From contig JAJEKV010000010.1 of assembly GCA_021234155.1 (NCBI GenBank), forward strand, positions 5,680,871 to 5,744,870: DNA of 64,000 nt. Reading direction: 5' to 3'. The notes beneath the pieces are model-generated. The model did no database searches, was not told the DNA's origin, and saw only the letters and a program-made list of their open reading frames with translations. A program made the translations under genes and the position numbers. Positions 35,360 through 44,522 of this stretch are shown piece by piece (positions within the stretch are counted from its first letter, which is position 1; each line of letters starts with the position of its first letter). The DNA comes from Isoetes taiwanensis (Eukaryota > Streptophyta > Lycopodiopsida > Isoetales > Isoetaceae).

Positions 35360-36210
35360 TGGTCTTTGCAAGGCCAGAGCACAACTTCTTGATTTCATCT
35401 GTGTTGGATGATCTGGATTCCAGATCCAGAGTTTTCATTGGCATGTATGAGGACGAGTACAAAAATCCGGCTCCCCGGGGAGTTCGGGGAGGTCCATGCA
35501 ACGGTGTGCGCCACAAAAATTCAGGCCACTGCAGATCATCCTCTCGATGAAATTGACCTCAAATTCCCCTTCAACGATCATCCTCAAGAACTGCCACCAG
35601 TTCCTGTGCCTAACGAAGAAGACGAAGAGGGGGAGACCGAGGCTATGGCAGGGAAGCTCTGCAACAGCAGATTCAGGTACAATTGGCAAGGCTTGCCAGG
35701 GGACTTAATCATGAGAAACCAGCTGGGGCCTGCCACATGCTCCTACCTTGTGCAGAAAATGGTACCGCCAGGAACAGGGGTGTTTGATTACTTCTCCTGT
35801 GGTTCTTTTGGCCGGGCTTCATTGCTGAATAAGAGATTTTGCATTGTGTTCGAAAGTGACCCGGTTAAGCAGGAGTGCCTAAGGGGGATTCTTGATAGGC
35901 TTGACCGCCTCCTGAATCCTATCATCGCAGCTGTTCCTACGGAGACAAAAGGTGCTGTTGCTGAAGAAGCTGTAGATCCACCAAATACAGAGATGCCTGA
36001 AGCTCCACCCGATGTGGACTATGATGCGATTAGGAACGCACAATTCGATCTGGACATGCTTAATGATCCCAATTTCACTGCCACAGCGTTTGAGAGCTTT
36101 CAGGTAGATCCTATGGTGCTTCTTCTAGCCATGGCCCTGGCGATGCGGAACCTGATCCTGATGTGGAACCTGATCCTCATGCAGAACCTGATCCTGATCC
36201 GGAACCCTGA
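35360..36210 (+). pseudogene. DNA-methyltransferase-like C-terminal exon
   Basis: It opens after acceptor GATAG with VVFARPEHNFLISSVLDDL. After a frame change near 35480 comes a long open stretch with SYLVQKMVPPGTGVFDYFSC, then GSFGRASLLNKRFCIVFESD (35777-35860). This resembles motif I (FxGxG, with a hydrophobic strand and an acidic end at the next strand) of N4/N6 DNA methyltransferases. An acidic tail rich in EPDPD ends at TGA near 36210, reached by a one-base shift at about 36115. No catalytic (D/N/S)PP(Y/F) is visible, so activity is doubtful. A poly(A)-signal-like AATAAT follows at about 36241. Confidence 0.45.
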
Positions 36211-36493
36211 ATTTTGTGTGATTGTAATGTTAAATTGTACAATAATACTTTTATAAACATACTTCCTTCCAAGTCCTTGCCTGTTGTGGCAAAAATTTTG
36301 ATTTGCAAATCTATGAATTTGGAAATTTTAACTAATTTTGTGATGTTACGTTTCTTTAGCTTCTTTATATGCAGTGTTAGTCTTTTTGATGGCGCCAATA
36401 AATGACACTTTAGAGGCATATTTTTTCTTAAGCGAGTGGATGGGTAAAAATGTATCAGAAACATGTACTGGTTAGATTTTCCTTTCTTTGTTG

Positions 36494-36905
36494 TAGAATG
36501 TAGTGACCCTCGCATTACGGTTCAGATCTTGCTAAAGAAAGGAACCATATTTAAGGCCAACGCACGAATTCTACTTTCGTATGGAATGCAAAATTCGACC
36601 CCAACGATCTTAAGGAACTATTCCATCCTGGCCATGCTCAAGATGTGGTCTCAGCCCAATGTAATCGGCATGAGGACATCTTCAAGAATCTTTTCACGGG
36701 TAGGGGAGTACATTGGCGGGAGGCAATCCCGAAAGAGCCCCTAGGATATGGGTTCGGGTTAGACATTCTAAAGGAAATCCCTAAGGAGCTTAGCTATAAG
36801 GACTACTTTGATGGACGTAAAGTTCTAAAACTCCAATGGTCTGGTCTCGCCACCCCGTGGGATATGTGGATTGAGATTACATGGGGAGGTGCCAAGGTCA
36901 AAAAG
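36494..36905 (+). pseudogene. Coding fragment of unknown family, possibly LINE ORF1 N-terminus
   Basis: After a strong acceptor-like tract (TTTCTTTGTTGTAG) two frames join: VQILLKKGTIFKANARI, then FVWNAKFDPNDLKELFHPG, with FKNLFTGRGVHWREAI and YFDGRKVLKLQWSGLATP. The stop is at 36906. It is followed without a gap by the basic stretch leading into LINE ORF1, so it may be the ORF1 N-terminal domain; an unrelated exon is possible. There is no recognised domain. Confidence 0.35.
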
Positions 36906-37073
36906 TAAAGGTAGTTAACGAACCCGGCTATACCCCGAATCGAAACAAATTGGGCCAACAACAAATAAAGAGAACATCCGACTCAAAGAAAAAAGAAAAA
37001 GAATGGGAGTGCTTATAAGAAAGCAAGAAAGCAAAGGGCTAAACAATTAAAAGAAGAAAGGGAGAAAGACAAA

Positions 37074-38303
37074 ATGGAAGCAGCTAAGCTTAAGAAGGTC
37101 TGGAAAAAGAAAAATAATAATACAAAAATGGCTGAAAAAGTCAAGGTCTTGGTCAAGGCTGTGAACAGTAATATGAACAGTAATGAAGTCAAAGGGAAGG
37201 ACATGGTTCAACCAGGCAGCTTATGTATTATCCCTGCTCATCTTCTCAGGAGTAATACCTTGACCATTGAAGAACCTACACTACCTCCAATCAATACATA
37301 CCCTGAATCATCAGATTCAGAGGTCTCAGCAGGGGGGACTGTTTTACTTAAAGGGGACTGCTCAAGAGGAGAACACATAAGTCCAATAAATCTACAATTC
37401 TCTCCTCCAAGGCAAGCAGAGATTCAAAATGGGAGGGAAGGGAAGGAAATGTATGACATGTTGTTGGAACTCATAGAGAAACAAGAGGAGAATGAGAGAC
37501 AAGAAGATATGGAGAGGGATGTGGTGCCAAATACTCCCAATCATATTCCCCCAAATGAATTGGAAGGAGGATATAAATTCTTTACTAAATCCCCTATGGA
37601 ATATGAAAGTAGTTTGGGAGGAAGCACTGACAAAGGAACTGAGGAGATCAAATTCTCTTTGGAGGAAGGTAATTTGACTACTGATCCTATAAGTCCTATA
37701 GGCCAGGAGGTAGTAGATAACAGCCAAAACAATGAGATATCTTCCAATGGCCTGGTAATTGACAGTAGTGTCAATAGGCTAATAAGCCCATTGGAAACAA
37801 ATATGGCTAAAGGTGGTAGAGGAGTCAAGGAAATGGATTTCTGTACACCAATGAACAAATTACTTATTTCCCCAGGGGTGTTAGATGGCCTGGAAATTGA
37901 GTACAATAGGCCACTAAGTCCATCTAACAAAAACCTCATTGAAGTAAAAGAAAAAGAGCAGATTAAAGACAAGGAAGGAGAGATCTTTTTCACACCAGGG
38001 AAGGGAAGGAAAGTGCCAGATGATCCCGGAATTGCAGAAAATAAATCAAGGAGCCCACCTGACCAGCTTGTGCTAGATGGCCTGGTAACTAATTCAGCAG
38101 TGAATAGTAGGCCAATAAGCCCATCTAGACAAATATTGTCTGAGATCAATAGTGAACAGCAGAATGAGACTGGGGAGGGTGAACAAGAGAAGTTTTACAC
38201 CCCACACACTAGGAAAAAAGGAGGTAAGATGGTTCACTTCTCTGAAAACAGTCCTGCCTTGAACTTGAGAAGTCAAGGCAGAAAGAAGTTAGCTGCCCAA
38301 TGA
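37074..38303 (+). CDS. LINE ORF1 protein, 409 aa, with repeated S/T-P modules
   Basis: ATG at 37074; an open frame with basic, coiled-coil-like residues extends further upstream to about 36993. The N-terminus is very basic (KLKKVWKKKNNN). The main body consists of several diverged modules of about 60 residues: DGLV-x-S-x-V-x-R-x-ISP followed by an F-x-TP box (FCTPMNKLLISP, FFTPGKGRK, FYTPHTRKK). No CCHC knuckle or RRM is visible, which is unusual for plant L1 ORF1. The stop TGA overlaps the ORF2 start as ATGA. The long intact frame suggests recent selection or youth. Confidence 0.75.
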   Translation: MEAAKLKKVWKKKNNNTKMAEKVKVLVKAVNSNMNSNEVKGKDMVQPGSLCIIPAHLLRSNTLTIEEPTLPPINTYPESSDSEVSAGGTVLLKGDCSRGEHISPINLQFSPPRQAEIQNGREGKEMYDMLLELIEKQEENERQEDMERDVVPNTPNHIPPNELEGGYKFFTKSPMEYESSLGGSTDKGTEEIKFSLEEGNLTTDPISPIGQEVVDNSQNNEISSNGLVIDSSVNRLISPLETNMAKGGRGVKEMDFCTPMNKLLISPGVLDGLEIEYNRPLSPSNKNLIEVKEKEQIKDKEGEIFFTPGKGRKVPDDPGIAENKSRSPPDQLVLDGLVTNSAVNSRPISPSRQILSEINSEQQNETGEGEQEKFYTPHTRKKGGKMVHFSENSPALNLRSQGRKKLAAQ

Positions 38304-39610
38304 GAATCACAACCTGGAATTTAAGAGGTATCAAAGGTCCTCTGAAAAGGAAAAGGGCCTTAATTGCACTAAGGGAAATGAAGGCAGACATTGTCTTAGT
38401 ACAGGAACATAGGCTGCCTGAATTTGAGGCTTCAAATTTGGGCAAATGGATCATACCTAATGGAGACTCTGTGTGGACCCCAGCAGATGGTACTAAGGGA
38501 GGCATATGTATGACCTGGAGAGGATTTACATGTGAAGGAAAATATAAACATGATAATGGCAGGTGGACTGTGGCTATTTTGAAGAAGGGCAGTAATGTTA
38601 TTGGGGTAATCAATGTATATGCCTCGACTGACTCAGCAGAGAGAGAAGAACAATGGGAACAAATAGATGCTTGGATCCGAGCTCACCAAACCAAGAATTG
38701 GCTACTGGTTGAAGATTACAACAACACACCAAACTGGGACCAGAAACTTGGCAAACAGTTAAACATGTCAAGAGGAGAAAGACTGGCTTGGGATAAGTTG
38801 ATGACCAACTTTGTATACATTCCTCCATCCTCATCATATCAGTATTCTTGGAGTAATAAAAGGAAAGGGGAGCAGAGAACATACTGTTTGCTAGATAGAT
38901 TTTATCTTTGCAACAATGATCTGACTGATTGGGATAACCTTATTACTTCTTGTGATGTTGGAAATTCTATTTCAGACCATTATCCTCAATTCCTGGAGAA
39001 TATGGCTGATCCACAGAAAGGGGGAATAAAGACTCCCTTCAAATTTAACACTGGGATGCTTCAAAATAAAAGGTTCTGTGAGGAATTTACAGTGTTTTAT
39101 AATCAGCTCCCCAAAGTTCCACTCACTCAGTCAATGAAAGCCTTCATCCACAAACTTAGGAAAGTCAAGGAATGGGTAAAGGATTGGGGAAAAAAGTGGA
39201 ACAGGAAGAAGAAAGAAGAAAAACAGAAGATATATGAGGAAATGAGGGAGATAAGGAAATTGTTATTCCAGGACAAGAATAACAAAAGCTGGCAGGAAAA
39301 AGAATCAGACCTGGAAGTAAAAGTCAAGAAAATTGAAGAGGAAGAGGCAAAAAGCCTGGCAATTAGGAGCAGATGCAAGTACCTGAATGAGATGGATGAT
39401 GCAGGATCTAGCTTTTTCTTCAGGACGGCAAAAAGTAGAATTTTAAACAATGGCATTGTACAGGTGACAAATGAGCAAGGAGAATGTTTGGTCTCCCAAT
39501 CTGAGATACAGAAATACTTTCATAAAGAATACCAAGCTCTGTTCAGCAACTATGAGGTGGATAGCAAAGTAATTGATGAGTTTTTTAAAGATCCGCCTAG
39601 TGAACCGTAA
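38300..39610 (+). CDS. LINE ORF2, endonuclease and start of RT
   Basis: 436 codons open from ATG 38300. Endonuclease motifs in order: ITTWNLRGI, VLVQEHRL (catalytic Glu), VINVYAS, LLVEDYNNTPNWD in place of the usual GDFN box, YCLLDRFY and SDHYPQF (catalytic Asp-His). The linker before RT is Lys/Glu-rich. The frame ends just before the RT core at a stop (39608). Start choice follows the ATGA overlap with ORF1, a layout compatible with stop-restart translation. The family is certain; activity is doubtful because of the altered GDFN box. Confidence 0.85.
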   Translation: MRITTWNLRGIKGPLKRKRALIALREMKADIVLVQEHRLPEFEASNLGKWIIPNGDSVWTPADGTKGGICMTWRGFTCEGKYKHDNGRWTVAILKKGSNVIGVINVYASTDSAEREEQWEQIDAWIRAHQTKNWLLVEDYNNTPNWDQKLGKQLNMSRGERLAWDKLMTNFVYIPPSSSYQYSWSNKRKGEQRTYCLLDRFYLCNNDLTDWDNLITSCDVGNSISDHYPQFLENMADPQKGGIKTPFKFNTGMLQNKRFCEEFTVFYNQLPKVPLTQSMKAFIHKLRKVKEWVKDWGKKWNRKKKEEKQKIYEEMREIRKLLFQDKNNKSWQEKESDLEVKVKKIEEEEAKSLAIRSRCKYLNEMDDAGSSFFFRTAKSRILNNGIVQVTNEQGECLVSQSEIQKYFHKEYQALFSNYEVDSKVIDEFFKDPPSEP

Positions 39611-39649
39611 ATCATAGATGAGGATATGTTAAAACACCGCTAAAAGGAG

Positions 39650-42412
39650 ATGAGTGAAACTTTAAAGTCAATGGCACATGATAAGAGCCCAGGTCCAGAT
39701 GGCTTCCAACCCGAGTTCTATATGGAGTTTTGGAAATTTATGAAAGATGACCTCATAACTTTCATTCAGGGAGCATGGCAAGCTAGGTATCTTCACCCTG
39801 CTATCAATGCTGGCCATATTACTTTGATCCCTAAAGTAAATGGACCCATGAACATAGGAGATTGGAGACCTATTTCTTTGAATAACACTACCTACAAGGT
39901 GTTAGCTAAGATCTTGGCTAACAGACTGAAGTCCAGTCTTATTCATGTGATCAACCCATGCCAATCTGCTTTTCTCCCTCAAAGGAATATATTGGACAAT
40001 TACATTGGAGCGGTTGAAGGTCTCCACTGGAACAAGTTGTCTAAACAAGAATGTTTGCTCAAATTTGGATTTCGTGGAGGGCATATGATACAATAAGTCG
40101 GGCAATTTTGGAGAAAGCAATGGCACACTTAGGTTTGTCGAAAAGGTCTATCAAAAAGTGTTTGATTCAATACAACAAATTTGCCTCAAAGCCCTAATCA
40201 TAAATGGATCATCCATCGATAACTTTTCCCCTAGGAGAGGAGTTAGGCAAGGGTGCCCTCTTGCCCCTACCTCTTTTTGATTGTGCTTGAAGTTTTGACA
40301 AAACCGGTAATAAAAGATGAGGATAAAGGAGAAATTAGGTCATTGCAACTACCAGAGGGAAGGTACCTTTTCAATAATGCAATATGCTGATGACACGTTT
40401 GTCTTTTGAAGAAGGATGGAGAAAGTCTCCAAAACTTTTGTTAGCCATGGAAAATTTTGGTAAGGTATCCGAGTATGTTTGAGAAATAAATGTGCAATTA
40501 TATTGGAATCTGAAGATAAGGTGATGCAAGGAATTAAGGTGCTTGGCAAGGATGCTGGTACAGTAATACTAGGCATACCCCTGGCATTAAACTCTTCTCT
40601 TAGAGGACTTTGGGATCCAATAGTGACTCGGATCAAAAAAGAAACTTGGATCATACTCCTCTTCTTTATCCGTTTGGTAGAATTAGGATAGCCAATCTTC
40701 AGAATTGGAAGTACTCATGTGTACTTCTCCTCTGCTATTATAGGGGATAAAGCATCATATGGAAAGATAGAAGCAGCAATTAGGAAATTCATCTGGCAAG
40801 GTACACATAAGGTGGCTTGGGATGACCTGACCAAGTCTAGGAAAGAAGGAGGAATGGGGTGCAAGGATCTGTTCTTGCAAGCACAAGCTTTGGCTGCCAA
40901 GATGATTTGGAGGGCCATTCAGCATAAATCAACATCACCTTTAAACCGGTGAGGTATTGGATCAATGAATCTTATCCTGTGGGTAGTCACAGTATAAGAC
41001 ATCAATTACCAGACTCTGCCTATTTCCAATTTAACCCTTGCCCAAATACATCTCCCATTTTGAGAAGGATGTTTCAGGCCTGGAACTTGGCTGCACTATG
41101 TTATAAACCTCCCATTTTGGATACAAGATCGAAAGATATAAATTTCTTCCGCATCCAAGGTTTTAAATAGTGACAATGATCGCTAGCCCTCGTGACACCC
41201 TCGTAAATATATGCAAAGTGGAATCAGGCTGGAATAAGAAAGATAGGTGACCTTTGGGATGACACAAAAGGTTGGAAAAATTGGGAAACAGTAGCTGAGT
41301 TGACAAAAGGATCACAGATGGATAGAAAGATATACAAGGCAGTTATGGAGAAAGTCAGACAAATGGATGAGCTGGCAAGTACTACCAATCAGTGGCAGCT
41401 AAAGGGCAGTGAAGTCTACTCAGTCAAAGCAATCTACAGTGCACTGATTAGCCATAAACCTTCAAAGGCTACTTTATTATGGAACTGTGAAGAAGAACAA
41501 ATTAGCAGCAATTTGCAAAAAGGGTGGAAAAAATTACATCGCAAAAACAAAGTAAAGGCATTTAGGTGGATCATATTACATCGGTACTGACAAACAAATT
41601 TCAAAAGACATAAGATGGATCCAAAGGTCTCAAAGATGTGTCCAATGGGATGTGGGAGGCGTAAACATCTAACCATGTATTCCAAAGTGTCAATTTGTAG
41701 CGTAGTTTTGGAATTGGACTTCTCAGATCAACAAAACAAGAATTGGAGAACGTGGGCCTTATAGAATTTCTGAATGTATAACGTAATCCAATGTACTACA
41801 AGGTCATTAGGTTCTTTGGGCAATTTGGAAACACAGAACAGAGTGGCAATGGAAAACAAAAATCCTGGGGCCTCATTTGGCTAAAGCAAACTTTTCTTGC
41901 AGATTTGGCTAACTCAGCAGTAGCACATAAATCCCTGAAAAGGAAAAATTATGATACAGGCTGGAATGCCTTTGGCAGATTTCAGGGTATTTATGAATTC
42001 TTTATTCTCAATCTAACTGTTGATGATGATGTGTTGCACAGATGCTATGAAGAGACTCAACAGGTGGGGAGCTGCTGACAGGGGAATGGGAGTGGCAGAA
42101 GACTCATAAAGTGAAGAAGCCAATCTTCCGTGGATAGAAGAAGAAGAAATTTTCATCCAAATTAAACAGAACTTATCCATGCTTCGTGCATTGAAGAAAA
42201 TACTGAAGAAGCCTGAAGTATGGAGACACAACAATCTTCGACCATATTTCATGAACCTGTTTCATAAATGGCAGCAGAAAAGAGAGGCTCATGTCCTCCT
42301 ATTGCTGGACTTCACAAATTACAGAGTGGATAAGCTCGATCTGGTTCTCAATATTTTAGGCCGCAGGTCTGTCCAGGATCTGAACATCCAAGATCTGATC
42401 GAGGCACAATGA
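39650..42412 (+). pseudogene. LINE ORF2, reverse transcriptase and zf-RVT part, frameshifted
   Basis: RT blocks in order: DKSPGPDGFQPEF, HITLIPKVNGPMNIGDWRPI, LANRLKSSL, QSAFLPQRNILDNY (39650-40090). Then a break in the LDFVEAYD box with one extra T and one extra G, RRGVRQGCPLAP (about 40235), MQYADDTFVF (active site, about 40380), and KFIWQGTHKVAWDDL. The zf-RVT part (41300-41770) has WKKLHRKNKVKAFRW and CPMGCGRR. The C-terminus ends in DLIEAQ at 42412. Breaks often coincide with homopolymers, so some may be base-calling errors. Confidence 0.85.
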
Positions 42413-42623
42413 TCAATACCGCTTCTACATCCAAACAATGCTCAAACTCGCTAATCTATGTCTAGTCATAATCATTTTGAATTTTGAATAGATCGACTTA
42501 GATTGGCTGATAGCACAACCCTATTATTAGGAATGTGCAATTTTATTATATGTATATGCCATCTATGGTATACCCCATATGTATTTAAAATTTTAGTATG
42601 AATATAAATCCCACCTTGACTCC

Positions 42624-42652
<29 letters not shown>
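42624..42652 (+). repeat. Poly(A) tail of LINE 1
   Basis: 29 consecutive A, about 210 bp after the ORF2 stop; it marks the 3' end of the element. Confidence 0.95.
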
Positions 42653-42657
<5 letters not shown>

Positions 42658-42900
42658 TTTTAATGAAATTGTGCTTCCATTGGCACCTGCTAAATGGGTC
42701 TGGAAATGGGCTTGAACAACAGTAGGCAAGGAAAGGGGATCGATATGTCCATTTGAAGGAAAACCATGCAAAGATACAGTGTTGGATGCAGGAGGAGCAG
42801 ATGAAGCTCCAGTTACAGCTTGAGATTGTTGAGACGAACCTGGAAAATGAATAAGCTGTTGGCCGAGAAGAGACAACTTGTGGGCACCATTAGGAGGCAT
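42653..42900 (-). CDS. Hypothetical ORF abutting the LINE tail
   Basis: From the ATG at 42900 (MPPNGAHKLSLLGQQLIHFP) 82 codons run to the LINE poly(A), where the frame becomes poly-Phe. It is rich in Ser, Gln, Pro and Ala, like a disordered N-terminus. It may be the first exon of a gene into which LINE 1 inserted, or the start of another retroelement gag/ORF1. No continuation was found on the far side of the LINE. Confidence 0.3.
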
Positions 42901-43749
42901 TCTTGATCCAGATTGTTGCCTTGTATCTGTCGTTTATGCCGCAGGCTGCATTTTTCTCTGTTTTCTGCCCTTTCTTTTGCTTGTTCTTCTGCTCTAAACC
43001 CAACGTTAAAGCCCAAAACTTGTGTCTGGCTGCAGCCAAGAGCAACATTTAACAAAAAAGTAAATTTGTTGGTTTACCTCTCTTCTTCTAGCCCCGACGG
43101 AGTCAGCAAGAAGCTTCGGAATGCGAAAACAAAAGGTCGAATCTAACCCGTTTGGAGAGGGAACGCCAGATGTCCCGCAATTACGCGCTCCCCCCGCATA
43201 AAAAACCAAGGCCTTCCTTTTTTAATAAAGAAGATTTTATCATATGATGACAAGCCATAAGCATAAGCATCTGCTCACATTTAGTAAAAGGAAAAAGCAT
43301 ATGCAAAATGGTTTACTGAAAGTCTGAAGGCAAGAACTTCCATCCAAGATGCTAATAGGTAATCATGCAGAGACAAACAAAAACGGATTCAAAGTGTTAT
43401 TGTTTAATACATTTACAGGAAATGTTCCTACTAGAAGCTTTGTCATTAGCAGCTCCCTTAACCACCTAACAACCTTAACTTTGTCAAGCCATCCAATGAA
43501 ACAACAACATACATCCCCTTACCACATCAAATCTCCCACACACTACATGTCTCACACTCCTGGTACCTATACACATATACACATTGCTGTGTACATAGAA
43601 ATGTTCTCCATTGACTGCCCTGCCAAATGCTGCAGCATAAAGGTAGAATAAGTACGTGGATATAATTCCAGCCAACACTTACCATATAGAGATGCTTGTG
43701 TCCCCTTTTTGTGTTTTAGGTCGTCCCTGCATGTACTGAACTGGGTCTC

Positions 43750-44349
43750 TGTTTGGGGTCCGGGCTCGGGATCGCCTGAGGGACAGATCTCTCAGGAGAT
43801 CCTTGAAGTCCTAAGTAGGCAAATCCCCGAGACACTCTTGTCACGCGGGATTTTTGCTAACAGCGGAAAGAACAAGAAAAACTCAGATAAAACAGCAATT
43901 GCAATACACAATGAAACACACAAGACACTTGTGGAGAACACGGCAATCCATTGATCAAAACAAGTGTACAATGAAGGCTCAAAAGAGCGCACAACAGGCG
44001 ACCAGCATGTCTGCTCTGTAGTGACACAAAGAACACTATGAACCCTCTCTTTGAAGGAGCAAAATGCTACAATATATAGGAACACCTGAGTGGCCTACGG
44101 GCCTGAATCTGATCCTCATCATGACAACGTGCTCCACTACTTGGGCACTCGAACAGAACTGAGCTGTCCGCCGCCGCTAACAGACAAGTAGTGGCCCGCC
44201 GTGGGTCCTACCTTTGGGTCTTCTCGCTTCTTGGAGGAGCTTTGACGTACCGTGGCTTTGTAGATCCCTCTTCGACACCGGGGCCGGTGGGGCCTCAAGC
44301 CCTCATGCAGCAAGTATAGACCGGTAGGTCCAAAGTACGTGTATTAACA
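43750..44349 (-). repeat. 3' LTR of gypsy element 2
   Basis: 600 bp, TGTTTGGGG to TATTAACA on the plus strand. Long AT-rich stretches (for example 43908-43983) match the right LTR with almost no change; differences cluster in CG-rich parts. Confidence 0.9.
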
Positions 44350-44363
44350 CCCCCCTACCAAAC
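44350..44363 (-). other. Polypurine tract of gypsy element 2
   Basis: On the minus strand TTTGGTAGGGGGG abuts the TG of the 3' LTR; it is the counterpart of the element 1 tract. Confidence 0.8.
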
Positions 44364-44522
44364 TACACTTATTGGCTAGAAAAGGGGCATGAATTCGGGG
44401 GTGGGAATCCTCGTTCCTCTTTTCGATCTTGAACATAGAGATGAGGGAGGCTCACCATCAGATTCAATCGAGTGTTGTTCGCCTCTTTTCCAGATTTGCT
44501 TGAGTCCCGGATGCCAAACATT

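Larger units (their letters stand above)
22026..36210 (+). pseudogene. ParB-like / DNA-methyltransferase-like gene, split by a retrotransposon
   Basis: A multi-exon plus-strand gene reconstructed from fragments. Exon 1 is 22026-22092 (MEINNSGATRNVDTAAS), with donor CAG/GTATGT. An exon around 23104-23332 (RLTSKSGREDWIRVVCEDTV) is cut after the codons for SGPQ by gypsy element 1 and resumes at 33102. Lys/Glu-rich coding DNA follows at 33300-33790. Then come a ParB-like exon ending 34386, an intron to 34590, exons 34591-35324, and a methyltransferase-like exon to an acidic Pro/Asp tail and TGA near 36210. Frame changes occur in several exons, some perhaps sequencing errors. A ParB plus N4/N6-type methyltransferase pairing is common in phages and some eukaryotic elements. 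The role here is inferred and may be extinct: I see no (D/N/S)PP(Y/F) motif. Confidence 0.5.
36494..42652 (+). mobile_element. L1-type LINE 1
   Basis: A plus-strand non-LTR element: ORF1 (37074-38303), ORF2 with apurinic endonuclease, reverse transcriptase and C-terminal zf-RVT domain (38300-42412), a short 3' UTR and a 29-nt poly(A). The 5' end is not defined, and I could not find a target duplication matching the DNA after the poly(A) (TCCCATTTTAATG). ORF1 and the endonuclease are intact, while the RT is frameshifted, several times in homopolymers. Confidence 0.9.

Noticed and set aside
16491-36500. Terminal inverted repeats around the DUF7869/methyltransferase pair
   Set aside because: I compared the DNA near 15.3-17.1 kb with that near 36.2-36.5 kb by eye and found no matching inverted ends, so no element boundary is claimed.
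37392-38149. Long minus-strand frames of 111 and 202 codons
   Set aside because: They are the antisense shadow of the well-supported LINE ORF1 and show no family motif.
36400-42670. Target-site duplication for LINE 1
   Set aside because: The bases after the poly(A) (TCCCATTTTAATG) are not found near the presumed 5' end; either the 5' limit is wrong or the site was rearranged.
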